A stretch of 64,000 nucleotides of DNA from Dipteris shenzhenensis (GCA_047967505.1 CM106541.1), one strand, 5' to 3'; shown: positions 1 through 11,253, counted from the stretch's first letter. Notes: a model not told the origin generated them from the sequence alone. A program made the numbers and translations.

Positions 1-500
1 ATTGCTTTTGCTAGGATTTTGTACAAAGTGCCCAACAAAGTGATCAATCTCCATTGTGGCACTAATTTCTTGCAACCCCCTTTAGGGATAAGATGAATGA
101 GGCCCTCAGTAAGTGAGTCTTGCATCGAACTTGAGTCCCAAACGCCCTGTAGGGCTGAGGTAATGCGATCCCCAATCTGATCCCAAAATAAAATAAAGAA
201 AGAGAGTGTAAGCCCATCTGACCCAGAGAACTTGCCCTTATGAAGGGCAGAGAGAGCAATCCTGAACTCTATGTTGGTGAATGGTGCATCAAGTGAGACT
301 ATCATATCTCTAGTCACCAACATAGGTAAGTGCTGCCAAATAGCAACTCAAGCATCATCTCTGGCGTGAGTGTCAGGATCTGTTGTAAGAAGGAAGGCAT
401 AGAAATCTGTAGCTACCTACAAGACGGTATCTGGATGTGTCTGTCAAACTCCATCTAAGTCAACAAGCTGTGAAACGCTCTCCCTACTATGTCATGTCAA
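1..500 (-). pseudogene. LINE-B ORF2, N-terminal reverse transcriptase fragment
   Basis: Read on the minus strand, this stretch gives the start of a LINE RT: an AL.AL.KGK.SG.DGL region followed by LIHLIPKGG and an ILAKA block. These correspond to the first RT motifs of L1-type elements, where the polymerase binds template and primer. A matching segment occurs in the inverted LINE-B at 46020-46760. About 330 bp between this block and the endonuclease is the usual EN-RT linker and includes a 45-bp duplication. The catalytic YADD-type box would lie beyond the window edge. Confidence 0.7.
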
Positions 501-548
501 GAGTAGAGAAGAACTGCTTGTTGACCCTACCTTCCATTTGAGTCCAAA

Positions 549-638
549 ATGACTCCCTGGCATGAAAGGCATACTCTGCTCTCTGATCCAACAATGACTC
601 CCTGGCATGAAAGGCATACTCTGCTCTCTGATCCAACA
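549..638. repeat. 45-bp perfect tandem duplication
   Basis: Two adjacent identical 45-bp units (549-593 and 594-638) begin ATGACTCCCTGGCATG. They lie in the EN-RT linker of LINE-B copy B1. The length is a multiple of three, so the duplication keeps the reading frame. No other LINE-B copy here covers this region, so whether it is private to B1 cannot be judged. Confidence 0.95.
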
Positions 639-824
639 ATGACTGTTGCTAAGCCCTTGCTGCAACAAGGCGCTCCTGAACCCAAGCATCTGTAGGCCTC
701 TTGTGCTCTTCCCTCTGAAGAGCAACCAACTGCTGGCGGATACCTATCTCTCGTCGGAGGATCTCACCTCTCCTGAACTTAGCAACTGAGTGATAAAAGT
801 TACTAATATCTAAGAGGAATGCTG

Positions 825-1703
825 CTATATCTGATGGGGAAAGCAGCCCATCGTGCATGTGAGATACCAAGTCTCCAACATTGCCTGTGTGAGACCCTCC
901 TCTACATAGAATGCATCTTGAATCCTTATACTGGCAGAGTGACTCCTCACATGAGGATCTGAAACATACAGAACAACTGGAAAGTGATCTGAAGTGGACA
1001 CCCCAAGTGTAATGCATACTGTCCCACCTCTATCCAGAGCCCAATCATCCACATAAAATCTGTCAATCCGTGCATGGATAGGTATCTGCAACCTCCTGTT
1101 CGACCAAGAAAACATGAGTGATTGCGGCTGAGTGTGAAAAGCATCATCATGCCAAGCATCTCTACCACTGTACTGAAAAAGGAAGGCATCCCAGGCTGCT
1201 CTCTCTAGGGAATGTAAACCACCTTCCCTACCACCTCTTTTGTCTGTGGGCATTTCAAACATGTTGAAATCACCCCCAATGATCCAAGACTCTGCAATGT
1301 ATGACCAAGAAAGCAGCTCCTTCCAGAAAAGGACAAGGTCCCCTCTTGAATTGGGGGCATAAAGGTTTAAGAAACCAACCTTACACCCACCAATCAAAAG
1401 AATGACCCACTGAGCTCTGGAGGATACTATGATCCCATATCCAATCACCAAGGCTAGCATAGAAGAAGAAACATAAATACAAGTACCTCCCCTAGTGCCC
1501 AAGGTGGGTGACCAAAAAGTGTGCCCTAAAAGAAGCTTACCCGACTTGGCACAATCCCTAACATCTGATTTGTGTTCCTGAATCATGAGGACATCAATGG
1601 GGCCCCCAGTAACACCTGGATGAAGTTGGTTATGAATTAGCTACGTGCGGGGGTGGCGAGGTACAGCTCCAAGGCCCTAAACATTCCAACTGACAATCCT
1701 CAT
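825..1703 (-). pseudogene. LINE-B ORF2 apurinic-type endonuclease domain
   Basis: This is the N-terminal EN domain of ORF2, the APE-like nuclease that nicks the target so that the new copy can be primed. ORF2 starts at an ATG complementary to 1701-1703, with VSWNV right after it. Other EN motifs follow: IQEHK, LNLYAPN, IIGGDFNM (catalytic Asp and Asn) and TSDHFPV (Asp-His near the end). Two in-frame TAG codons fall in the first 30 codons, after which about 250 residues are open. ORF1 ends at 1734, about 30 bp upstream, in the compact arrangement usual for L1 elements. The motifs are intact but the early stops make it a pseudogene. Confidence 0.9.
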
Positions 1704-1733
1704 CGGCGAGAGGAAGAGGCTAGATGAAAAACT

Positions 1734-2735
1734 CTACTTGACCTGGGAAAAATTCCTCCTATCAAGAGGAGGGAAGTCAACTGGGGAAAGCACTCTCACA
1801 CCTGCAGAGGGGGAAGCTCTATCCATGGAGCTTTGAACGAGGTGCTCTCCAAGGGTAGAGGGTACAAACTCCTCTAAATCAAACTCTGCCATGTCTGCCA
1901 GAACTGCAAAAGAAATCGTGAATGAGGCAACTGGCACCGGTGTGCGGAGGATCCTTGTGGATGAAGGAGTAGAAGCGATAATCCCCTTGCCTCTGTCAAG
2001 AGGTGAAGAAGTATGAATAAGAGAGAAAGGGTGCTGCTGATGGATCTCGACCAAAATAGTAGCATTAGCCTGAAGTAAGGCACGAGCTTCAGTAAGGGCT
2101 TGCTCCATAGGAGAAACCTGTAAGGGAGGGTCTATGGCACCATCAGTAGCCTCCTGATGTGGGACTGGCTCAATAACTCTGACTTGCATCCAACGGGGGA
2201 CGATTGGAAGAGGACATGCTGAAGGTCCCATTCGCGCTATAAGCGAAGGCCTTGGACAAGAGGTTGTAGCCGACGGTCCTAGGCGAGAGATGGAAGGTCC
2301 AGCGGCTCGAGAAGTGGTAGGATGTGCGATAGAACGTGACATAGGTCTAGCCGAGGTGGTGCTATGAAGTGCTACACCCGTGGATCTTTTAGGCCTTTTC
2401 TTTTTCCTCTTCCTTGGGCAATCTTTGGCAAAGTGCCCAGGGGTCCTGCAAATTCTACATTGATCCTATCTCCTAGTAATCTCGACTCTCTGCTTGAAGA
2501 ATGAGCCATCTGGACGTTGGAGCATAATGTGATCTTCCATGATGTTAGGGTCAGAGATAATGACCCTAACATGTGGTACCTCATCGGACCTGACTGCCTC
2601 CGCTGTCGAAGAAGGCATTCCAGGGAGGGGGGGATCTCGGTGACCATCTGAAAGCGGCTCCAATGGAAGATAAGAGGCAATGGTACACCTGAGGGAAGTC
2701 GGGGAATCTGAGGAATAGTGAAGACGTCCGGCCAT
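1734..2735 (-). pseudogene. LINE-B ORF1, CCHC zinc-knuckle RNA-binding protein
   Basis: This ORF1 would be about 333 codons and encodes the nucleic-acid-binding partner of the LINE ribonucleoprotein. One frame runs from an ATG at 2735 to a stop at 1734, broken by a single TAG near 2466. Just after that stop lies a zinc knuckle, CRICRTPGHFAKDC (CX2CX4HX4C), then a lysine/arginine-rich stretch and a long Pro/Ser/Ala-rich tail. CCHC ORF1 proteins are usual in plant L1 elements. With one stop codon the copy is nearly intact; read-through would be needed to make the knuckle. Confidence 0.85.
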
Positions 2736-2744
2736 CCTCCTTCA

Positions 2745-3900
2745 TGGGATCTGCACCCTATGGTTCGACCATGAAAACAAAAGTGACTGAGACTGAAAAA
2801 GAAATGCATCATCTACCCAAACATCTCTGCCACTGAACTTGAACAAGAAGGCATCCCAGGCTGCTCTCTCAAGGGAGTGGATACCACCTTCTCTGCCCCC
2901 TTTCTTATCAGAAGGTGCCTCAACCATGTTGAAGTCACCTCCAATAATCCACGAATCCGCAATGTCAGCCCACGAGAGCACCTCTTTTCAGAACAAAACA
3001 CGGTCCCCTCTGTTGTTCGGAGCATAAAGGTTGAGGAAACCAACCTTACGTCCGTCAATCAGAAGTAAAACCCACTGGGCCCTGAAGGGGGTTATGGTAC
3101 CGTGTCCAATGACCAGAGGGAGAATAGAGTCTGAAACTGAAATGCAAGTACCTCCTTTGGTTCCCAAGGCAGGAAACCAAAAAGTCCAGCCTGATAGCAG
3201 CTTACCTGACTGGGAGCAATCTCTGATATCCAGTTTGTGTTCCTGAAGAAAAAGAATGTCTTGGGAACCACCTAAAACACCTGGATGGAGCTGATTCCTG
3301 ATCAGCTATCTACGACGGTGATGAGGGATGCCGCCCAATCCCTATATATTCAACCTGGCTATCCTCATCGGCGGGAGGAAGTGGGTTGGAATACCTTACC
3401 CAACCTGGTGGCGGAAACAGAAACCTCTACCGAAGCATACCTCCTACCATATACACGAGGTCCAAGGCGAGGAAAATCCACAGGTGAGAGAGAAGGATCT
3501 CTCAATAGGGATGCTGATAATTGGCTCTCCAAAAGTAGAGGGTACAAAATCATCATCTGGGAGGCTAGAGAGGTCCTCCAAAGCGGAAAATGAGTTCCAT
3601 TGAGCCAGTCCTTGGGAGGGGGTACGAAGGATTCCTACCGAAGCAGGAAGAGAATGTAAAACCCCCTTCCCCCTGTCCAAAGAGGGATGCACCTGTATTG
3701 GATCTTGATCAAAAGGTGGTGCAGACGAGGTGCCAACAACCTACGCTGCTGAGGAAGGTACAGCCTGATCCAAGGGTGGAGTCGAACAAGCCTCCTGAAC
3801 AGTAGTCTCCTCCTGAGGCTCCAAGGGGATAGCCTCCAAAGAGGTGGAGGAGTGAACTAAAGTAGAGGGCCTAGCCGCGACCGGAACCCACCGTGGGCCA
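2745..3900 (-). mobile_element. LINE-B copy B2, fragment with EN and ORF1 C-terminus
   Basis: This is a second minus-strand LINE-B, about 80 percent like B1 by eye. The endonuclease covers 2745-3368 (ORF2 ATG complementary to 3366-3368; DSWIIGGDFNMVEAP visible) and is cut at 2745, right where the 5' end of B1 sits. The ORF1 C-terminal half covers about 3390-3895 and has the same DRGKG and VPSTFGE segments as B1, with stops. At its 5' side it is fused to a LINE-C fragment near 3900. RT and 3' tail are missing. Confidence 0.8.
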
Positions 3901-3904
3901 GAGG

Positions 3905-4864
3905 TAACAGCCTGTCTTTTGTAGTGTAAACTCTTAAAAAATTGCTTGGAAGAGCAGCCTTTATCCAAAAATGCCCGTTGTCTGGATCAAGTTTCCCATT
4001 TAGCAAGCTTTCTGCGATCATTAGATTGAAGAGAGAATTGAGCCTGACATAAGAGCATGCTTTCCTCTGAAGACAAAGGGCGAAGATGAGCAAGCTCAGT
4101 CAAACTCTGACATGTAAATTTGGCATGTGCTACAGTCTCCCTTGTGGCTTGCATATAGGATTTGCCATAATCTCGAATAACTGCTTGCATCCGAGCAACA
4201 AAAGCCTACTAGGCATAATCCAAACCAATGTGTATCTGACGAGAGAGAGGCTGAATAGCATCAGAGACCAAGGCTTTAAAGTCAGCATGCTCCAGATAAC
4301 TATTATTAATCAGCAAAAGCCTTCGGCAAGGCAATCTGTCAGTGGGGAAATTCATGTAAGGAAAGCCTCAACCAAAGAGGAGCATGATCCAAATGTGTGA
4401 AAGCATGATCAACCCAAATTTAACAAGTAAAGGCATCACAATGCTGTGGATCAATCTGATACCATCTGTCCAAGCGTGCCCAATAAGAAGATTGAGCATT
4501 ATGCTGAAAGGTATAACCCGGAAGCATGGGCTGTAATTCCTTCCAGAGATCAACCAAGCGCAACTAAAGCAAAATATCAGACCATGCCTATGTTTCAGAA
4601 GCCAACATATGAGTGTGGCCTGAGGTGTTGTCACCCGATTGAGGGGCATTATTAAAGTCACCACAAATGAAGGCATGTTGTCGCCATGGATAAGTATGCA
4701 TGGCAGCCCAGATCAAAGCTCTATCACGAGAAGACTGGGGGGCATAAACCGATGCAAATTCAAAAATTTCCCCTTGAACAAGGCATTGAACAATAATCCA
4801 TCTACCATGGCGATCATTGAGAGCCACAACAGGTTGAAGGTCGTGCTTTACCAAAAAGGCCACA

Positions 4865-4866
<2 letters not shown>
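3905..4866 (-). mobile_element. LINE-C copy C0: EN C-terminal half and EN-RT linker
   Basis: Read on the minus strand, 4380-4866 encodes part of an L1-type endonuclease: VYAPQSSRDRA, then FICGDFNNAPQSGDNT (catalytic GDFN), then a degenerate WVDHAFTHLDHAP block. It is followed by the linker leading to RT (QAVIRDYGKSYMQ, SLQSNDRRKLAKWET, DKGCSSK). The same linker occurs in copy C4 at 8680-9040. Single-base stops are scattered. The 3' side is cut at about 3905, where LINE-B sequence begins; the N-terminal EN is lost at the (CA)n tract at 4866. Confidence 0.8.
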
Positions 4867-4896
<30 letters not shown>

Positions 4897-4968
4897 TTTT
4901 CTTTTTTAGTGAAGACTTTGAATGCTTTATATTACAAGAGAGATATCCTCGAAAACTGGTAAGCTGAA
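4861..4968 (-). mobile_element. LINE-C 3' end C1, severely 5'-truncated
   Basis: This consists of (CA)n at 4861-4893, a T-rich tract to about 4907, then about 60 bp of LINE-C 3' UTR beginning AGTGAAGACTTTGAATG. On the minus strand that reads as 3' UTR, poly-A, then (TG)n. The same 60 bp recurs at 5013-5072, so this is either a very short truncated insertion or a local duplication of the C2 tail. Confidence 0.7.
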
Positions 4969-4980
4969 AGTTTTCTATTT

Positions 4981-5788
4981 CACACACACACACACACACT
5001 TTTTTCTTTTTTAGTGAAACTTTGAATGCTTTATATTACAAGAGAGATATCCTAGAAAACTGGTAAGCTGAAAGATTACATCAAGAGAAAATTTCCATGT
5101 ACGACAAATATACATCATGATCTATGCAGTGAGTTTGCAGACAATCGAAGAGCGATTGCTGTAAAGAATGACAAAAGAAAACAAAAGTAGACAAAACTGG
5201 ATCATGAAAGATTGTGGTTTCTATCTTTCCAGAGAGTCCAGAGTGCCCAGTATCGAACCTAGGTAAAGAACAACTCAAAAACCGGCCGTCGAGGATAGAT
5301 CCTAAACAACTAGAAAAGCTTCCCAAAAGAAGCGTGAGGAAATCTTAGTCTCAATCTCTACCGAAGGATGCCCAAGAAGCTCCATGTCTTGGGGCAGTTC
5401 CAAAAAATATGAGATACAGATTCCCTCAAAGCTAAACACCTATGACAAATAGCTGGAGCAATACATCTCATGATAAAAGCTGTCCAGACAGAACAACCCC
5501 CAACAAAACACACCATAGAAAGACCTATTGTCGTAGCGGGACCTTGGAGTGCCAAATCTGTTTCAATCCTTTTCTCCACCAGTTGATCGCATGATGCAAA
5601 CTCCGATTCTAATTAGCCTTGTCTAACACCCAGGGTGGAGACATCAAAACTATATATAAAGATGAGACTGTTATATGAGAGACCTTCAAAGGATGAATGG
5701 ACGAGTGTACTAGAAGAAGAATCCAATTTTGAAGCTTGTCTTGAAGTTCTAAAGGCGGTACTAGCTGAAAATGGCTGAAGCATCTGAA
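4981..5788 (-). mobile_element. LINE-C copy C2, 3' end with zf-RVT remnant
   Basis: The tail is (CA)n at 4981-4999 and a T-rich run, followed leftward-to-rightward by the LINE-C 3' UTR. At 5358-5579 the minus strand encodes the C-terminal zf-RVT region: ICHRCLALRESVSHIFWNCP, with the Cys and His spacing typical of the domain at the end of plant L1 ORF2. The 5' truncation is near 5788, where the next (CA)n and tail begin. ORF2 is broken by frameshifts. Confidence 0.8.
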
Positions 5789-6059
5789 CACACACACACA
5801 CTTTTTTTTTTAGTGAAAACTTTTGATTGATTATATTACAAGAGTAGCAACCTCAAAACGAGGCAGCCAAAAATACATCAACTGAAAATCTCAGCGTATG
5901 CTAAATATACATCATGATCTATGCAGTGCGTCTGCAAGCAATCAAAGAAGGATTGCTGCAGAGAACTCTTAAAAAAACTAAACAAGGAAAATATGGGATC
6001 ACCAAAGACTTTATAGCTCTTGTTTGTCCATAAAGTCTAGAGTGCCCAATAGTGAACAC
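5789..6059 (-). mobile_element. LINE-C copy C3, 3' UTR only
   Basis: Short (CA)n at 5789-5801 and T10 lead into about 250 bp of LINE-C 3' UTR, recognisable by GATTATATTACAAGAG and TATACATCATGATCTATGCAGTG shared with C2, C4 and C5. No coding sequence is present. It ends where the T15 tail of C4 begins. Confidence 0.75.
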
Positions 6060-6218
6060 ATTTTTTTTTTTTTTGGGGTGGAATCTTTGAGTCATTATAT
6101 TACAAAAAAAAAAGCTATCCGAGAAAGGGAGAGCTATAATACATCAAGAGAAAATCTCACTGTAGGACAAATATACATCATGATCAAAGACACGAGATTG
6201 CAAGCAATCAAAAAGGGA

Positions 6219-6580
6219 TTAGTGCAAAGAGTGTCTGAAGAAAAAGAAAGTGGAAAAAACAAGATCACCAAAGACCCTATGATTATGATCCTTCCAGAGA
6301 GTCCAGAGTGCCCAGTACCGAACCCAAAAAAAATAGAAATCAAACTCTTGTTTGGGTGGATGTACACCAAAAAGCCATAAGAACTTGCCAAAAGCAATCT
6401 GAGGAAACTGAGCTCTCAAAATCTGCCCAAGGAAGTCCAAGAAAGCACGAGAGGAAGGACAATGCCAAAAGAGATGAGACACAGTCTCTCTCAGAGCCAA
6501 ACATCTGCGACAAATAGAGGAAGCAATATGTCATCGTGCCAAGATCTGTCCATGAGGAAGAACACCCAACAAAGCTCTCC
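6219..6580 (-). pseudogene. LINE-C ORF2 C-terminal zf-RVT domain
   Basis: The minus strand encodes ALRETVSHLFWHCPSSRAFL in one frame and KIPLRQQVFLWRALLGVLP just upstream in another, the two halves of the Cys/His domain found at the C-terminus of plant L1 RTs. It is presumed to bind nucleic acid. One frameshift near 6530 separates the halves. Confidence 0.75.
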
Positions 6581-8240
6581 ACAAGAAAACCTGCTGACGG
6601 AGAGGAATCTTAGAATGCCAAATCTGTCTCAAACGTTTCCGCCACCATTTCATAGGACGATTAAGATGCCAAAGCTGATTTGCCTTCTGTGAGATAAATG
6701 GCGGAGGAACTAGAACTTTATAAAGAGAAGAGACAGTAATATGTGCAAACTGCAGAGGACGGTATGACAAGCCCATAGAAGAAAGTGTCCAGTCTTGAAG
6801 ACGATCCTGTAGATGCAATGGAGGAACCGGCTGAAAAGGCTGGAGCATCAAAGTAATCTTATGCCAAAGTGGACGATAATGCATTCCAAGGCCAAATTTG
6901 GCAGTAGCCAAAGGAAAAGTAAGGGGAATTCCAGCATCATCAACAACATCCTGAACCAAACAAATCCCCTTGAGACTTAGAAAATACGAACGTCGAGGCT
7001 CCTGCAAAGCCAAAGGAAGGACGAACACTCTAAACCAATGTATACTTTCAGCTCTGAAAGAGTTTCCCTGCAAGGAATCACAGCCATGCCAATCCAAGTG
7101 AGAAAGGATATGTTTCCATAACAAATGGGAAACCAAAGGACAGCAGGGGATTTCGCCTATCACAGAACCAAAAAGAAACTCCCACTGGGAAAGCTGCCAA
7201 TGACCAAAAGCTGGAGATTCAACATGCAAGAGTAAATGACGAATCATGGCAGCCCATGGTTGAGAACCTTGCAAAAACTGCAGCATGAGTTTCCCCTTAT
7301 GAGAAAGAATGTGCAGATGAATATTAAGAATATTAAGACCTCCATGCATCTTTGGAGAACAAAGCTGCTGTGCCAGAAACAAACGCAGGCTTTTTTTGTC
7401 ATGGCAAGAACACCAGAAGATTTCCAGCACCTCAGACATAAAAGAGGCTAGATCAGCCTTGCTGAACATAATAAGAGGCAAGTAGAATTTAATATACGCC
7501 ATCAGAATAGATTGCACAATTCGAAGACGAACATGCAGAGGCCAAGTTGCCAATTTCTAGTACTCCAGCTTTTTCTTGAGAGCTACAAGAATCCAATCAG
7601 ATTGTTGACGAGGAGAAAGTGTCCAACTCAAAGGATAGCCAAGATGACGAATCAATTGAGTTGGTGGGATGATTTCTCCATGCCATAAAAGAGAGTGCCA
7701 TTCCTTGGAATGCAAAGGCAACAATTTTGATTTCTGAAAATTTACATGAATCCCAACAGCTAAACCATATAAAGAAAGAGCTTGCATCAGCTCAAAAAGA
7801 TCCTTCTCTGTATTGCAAGGAGTGAAAAAAGAATCATCTACATAAGCTTGAGCAAGCAATGGCTTACTGTCATGAATTTCCAAACCATGTAGCTTATCCG
7901 TAGCTACGAGATGATCCATATACTGAAGCATGGGGTGTGTGGCGATAGCATATAGGAGCGCACTAAGTGGACAGCCTTGACACACCGAGCAACGAAGAGT
8001 TCATGCTTCAAAGATATCCCCATAAAGAATGCAAGCAGCTTGACTATCATTATAAAGCCAGTATATGATATGCTGCAATTTCTGCCCAAATCTCAAAGCA
8101 TGCATTGTCTGAGAGATGAAGTCAATGATATGCCTGCGAGGAACAAAACCATATTGTGCAGGATGTAAACCATCATGCAAGTATCCTTTAATACGATCAA
8201 CCACCATTTTGGTGATGATTTTATAAATGACAGGCATAAG
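6531..8240 (-). pseudogene. LINE-C ORF2 reverse transcriptase core and thumb
   Basis: From 8240 leftward the protein shows YKIITKMVVDRIKGYL, GFVPRRHIIDFI, CQGCPLSALLYAIATHP and QAYVDDSFF (catalytic YVDD at about 7833-7844), then KSKLLPL and the LGYPL block. Further on come WPLHVRLRIVQSI and SPKMHGGLNILNI, typical of the region after the polymerase. The frame 7985 to 6531 is continuous except for one TAG at 7554-7556, where copy C5 has a Trp codon. A frameshift near 7985-8000 separates it from the upstream RT motifs. It primes and copies LINE RNA at the target; here it is dead. Confidence 0.85.
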
Positions 8241-9047
8241 AGTAATGGGTCTCCATCAGCCAACAATTCTTAAATTTGCTTTTTGGGAAGAAGCTTTACT
8301 AGCCCTTTTTTCCAAGAAACTGGCATATGTTGCTGTTCCCAGGCATGGTTGATCATACACAGCAAAATGGGCTTGAGAAGATCCCAGTATGCAAGAAAAA
8401 TTCCACTGTAAGGCCATCCCATCCCGGAGATTTCCATTTACCACATGATCGGACAGCAGTGGTCAATTCTGTTAAGGGCATTCAAGCTCAAGAGCTTCTG
8501 CATGAGAAACAATAGCGAAAACATGCTGCAGTAATTGAGTCCGGGCTGCCAATACTGCCGGAGAAAGAGGATCAGCCTGTCCAAACTGCCTGAAAAAATG
8601 ATGAACACAAGCTGCAGCAAGTTGAGCTCGAGAGGAAGTCCAATGTCCATCAGAAAGCAGAGTACGACAAATATTGGTAGCTTATCGCTTATGATGTAAG
8701 CACTTTAAAAAACCCTTCGACGAGCAACCTTTATCCAAGAAAGCTCGCTGACGAGCTCTTGTCTCCCATTTGGCAAATTTTCTACGATCATTACTTTGCA
8801 AACAATGTCTAGCTTGGCATAAAGATGTGCTTTCTTCAAGAGACAAAGACCGAAAATGACTGAATTCAATCATAGATTTTGCCCGAGCAACCATATCCCT
8901 CAATGTTTTGAGATAATTTTTGCCATAATCCCGAATAATTGATTGCATACGAGCAACAAATGCATCCCAGATATAATCAGTATCAATAAAACTCTAAGGT
9001 GAAAGAGGTTGACATGCATCATACACCATGGCCTTAAACTCTCTATG

Positions 9048-9560
9048 TCATCGCATCTCGACTGGGTAGAGTCCAATGCAAACCGGGTAGAGGCAGTGGT
9101 AATGCCCTTGGATCTCATAATAGACAGGACAAACACATAGAAAGTGTTCCTCTGTCTCGATCACTCCCATCATGCACAGTCTACAGATCTGCTGCTCTCT
9201 GGTTATGCCCACAGCTCTCCCTATCTCAATCGCTAGTTGATGAGATGAAACTTGCAACTGTCCTATGGCAATCCTCAGTGCATGCGAGAGTCTCCTATCC
9301 TCGAGGTACTGGGGTCTGAAGATGAGGCCATATTCCGATGTCCTCAAGAAGTGGTCATGATAAAACCAAGTCTTGGTAGGGAGCTCCTAATCTCCGCCCC
9401 AAGTTCGGGATGTGTTAAGCTAAAGGAGGTCCATCCTAATGATACGGTTGATCTCATCATGCAGGATCAGCTCAGGTGGTGCATCCATGCTACATTGAAA
9501 GGGAGGAAGTTGGTCCATCTGGATCGTGTGTCCGTCAAGCCATGTGGAAACTACCATGCT
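9048..9560 (-). mobile_element. LINE-A fragment, minus strand (ORF2 C-terminus)
   Basis: Reverse reading gives the C-terminus of LINE-A ORF2: QLPPFQCSMDAPPEL, TWFYHDHFLRTSEYG, LSHALRIAIGQLQVSSHQ, then the zinc-finger block ICRLCMMGVIETEEHFLCVCP. The same blocks occur at 10140-10620, 16267-16500 and 22100-22400 on the + strand. It is about 500 bp, diverged, lacks the 3' UTR, and lies head to head with copy A0, which starts at 9598. Confidence 0.8.
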
Positions 9561-10059
9561 GTGTCAACACCGCTCTCTGCCAGGCTCTCTCTCTGCCAGG
9601 TCTTCTGTGATACACATGACTTGAAGGTCAACCTTGGGAAAACCAAGGTGAGCGCCTGCCATGCAGGCCAGCATGCAGGCCAGGATTAGCCGGGGCTACG
9701 CCGCTCTTGTCAGGCTGGAGCGACAGTGCTACCACTCCCACTTTCAGGACCCGCGGACCAAGTCTCTCCTTTTTGATTCTTTGGTCCGCCCAGCAGGCAT
9801 GTACGGTAGCCCGTGGTGGGGAGCCGACCTTTCAGACACAGAGTGGGCTCGAGTCGAGCGCCTACAGATACTGATGTTTGCTCAGATGATCCGCAGCAAA
9901 CCATCGGTACCACACTAGATCATTCTAGCAGAGTTCGGCGCCTCACCTCTACAGCTCGATGCGGCTTTCCAGGCTATCACTTATCTACACAGAGTCAGGG
10001 ATTTCAGCTCCTCCTCCGACGGTCGTCTCTGCCTACCTTGGCTAGCCCTATCCTCCTCT

Positions 10060-10926
10060 ATGGCCTTATTCGTTGATGGGGAACAGCGATGCTGGTATAT
10101 TCGTCTTTCCAGTTGGTTCACCCGACTGGGCCTCGACTTAGACCGGTTGCCTCCTTTTCAGTACAGCCTCGACGCTCCGCCATCTCCCCTCTCCCCCACT
10201 GACCAGGAGGTCAACCAGCTCATTCGAGCGGATCTGCTCCAGCTCCACACCTGGCGGACATGGTTTCTTCACCCCGAGCTTCCTGTGAAGCTCGACTTCT
10301 ACGGCCGACACTGCCTCCAGATCTCACAGGAGGGCTTCATCACACCTTTGGGTTACACACAGCTTCATCTACCACATGCGCTTCGGATCTCCCTCGGTCA
10401 GTTTAGGGTTTCGTCACACCGATTACGGACCGAGAGCAGACGCGCAGAGGGTATCCCACGAGAGGGCCACCTTTTCCCACTTTACGACTTGCAGGAGATC
10501 GAGTCGGAGGAGCACTTTGCTTTCAGATATCCTATCTATTATGCCATTCGAGGCCGGTACCACTGTCTCTTCCGTGACGGATTCGGCCCCCCCCCACACA
10601 TGCTGCAGTTCCTGGATCAGCGATGCCTAGCCGCTTTCTTACATGAGATGACTCGCCACCAAGATACCTCTCTCCAAGCACGGCGACACGCGCAGCACAC
10701 ACAGTGTGAGGACACCCAGCGGCCCATCACTGGATTCTTCCAGTCACAGGATACCTCTCCTCAGTCTAGCCGACGACGCGGACGTGAGCGAGAGCCAGAG
10801 CCACGACAGCTGCACCAACGGACAGACTCACACGTCCGGGTCCATGACATCTCGTCTCTGCTCTCTGCCCGCCCCACCGGGGTTACCGTTGCCCTCATCC
10901 ATAGGGCCACCCGCCGCCCCCGATGA
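10060..10926 (+). pseudogene. LINE-A ORF2 C-terminal region with CCHC-like finger
   Basis: This is a 288-codon open C-terminus of ORF2 after the RT. It includes LDRLPPFQYSLDAPPSP, HALRISLGQFRVSSHRL, and ESEEHFAFRYPIYYAIRGRY. The last is the Cys/His finger of the family (in A1 CPCC..EEHFVCKCP), but here the Cys residues are replaced by Leu/Tyr/Arg, so metal binding is probably lost. Upstream RT sequence from 9598 to 10059 is in other frames with stops. The region after the finger is charged and Gln/Arg rich. It is a dead 5'-truncated copy. Confidence 0.8.
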
Positions 10927-10963
10927 CCGAGCTCGACTAGGCCGCTCGACTAGGCCGCGTGAC

Positions 10964-11038
10964 GTCAGAGGCCAATCATCTATGGCAGGGTTTTTTTCGG
11001 CCTCCCATTTGATGGCCCCTCTATGATTGGTCTCTGAC
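10964..11038 (+). repeat. Long hairpin in LINE-A 3' UTR (copy A0)
   Basis: GTCAGAGGCCAATCAT (10964-10979) is complementary to ATGATTGGTCTCTGAC (11023-11038), giving a 16-bp stem with one G-U pair in RNA and a 43-nt loop. The same pair occurs in A2 at 22732-22747 and 22791-22806. A1 has no equivalent. Confidence 0.85.
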
Positions 11039-11253
11039 GATCACCACCTGCAATATATATTGTATCTCCACCCTCTGTCCCATTTTTGGTGCCCCCCCCT
11101 TTCTTTTTTGTATCATCTGGAGGTAGACACATTTTTTTTGTATCAGGACTAGACACACCGTCGTTCATAACCTCTTTTTTGTAGAAACGGTTGGCTGGCC
11201 CGTTTTGAGACCGCCACTGTTATGCTCATTGTATCAGTTATCTTTAGTCTCAT

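Larger units (their letters stand above)
1..2740 (-). mobile_element. LINE-B copy B1 (plant L1-like), 3'-truncated by window edge
   Basis: This minus-strand plant L1-like element reads right to left as ORF1 (1734-2735), ORF2 endonuclease (825-1703) and the start of the reverse transcriptase (1-500). The order and the zinc-knuckle ORF1 match plant L1 LINEs. The element runs off the left edge in the RT domain. Its 5' side stops abruptly near 2740, inside the endonuclease of another LINE-B copy lying in the same direction, so it was either 5'-truncated on insertion or joined by later rearrangement. Coding frames are long but carry a few nonsense codons, so it is a recently dead copy. Confidence 0.85.
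6060..9047 (-). mobile_element. LINE-C copy C4, 5'-truncated, RT to poly-A tail
   Basis: This is the longest LINE-C copy in the window. It has a T15 tail at 6062-6076, 3' UTR, zf-RVT region (6219-6580), RT and thumb (6531-8240) and EN-RT linker (8440-9040). EN and ORF1 are absent. At 9047 it adjoins a minus-strand LINE-A fragment. The stacking of C1, C2, C3 and C4, each beginning with a tail where the previous one is truncated, indicates serial insertions in one orientation. Confidence 0.85.

Noticed and set aside
4861-4999. CA-repeat blocks as a possible CRISPR-like or satellite array
   Set aside because: They are LINE-C tail microsatellites; the repeated 60-bp neighbour is LINE-C 3' UTR.
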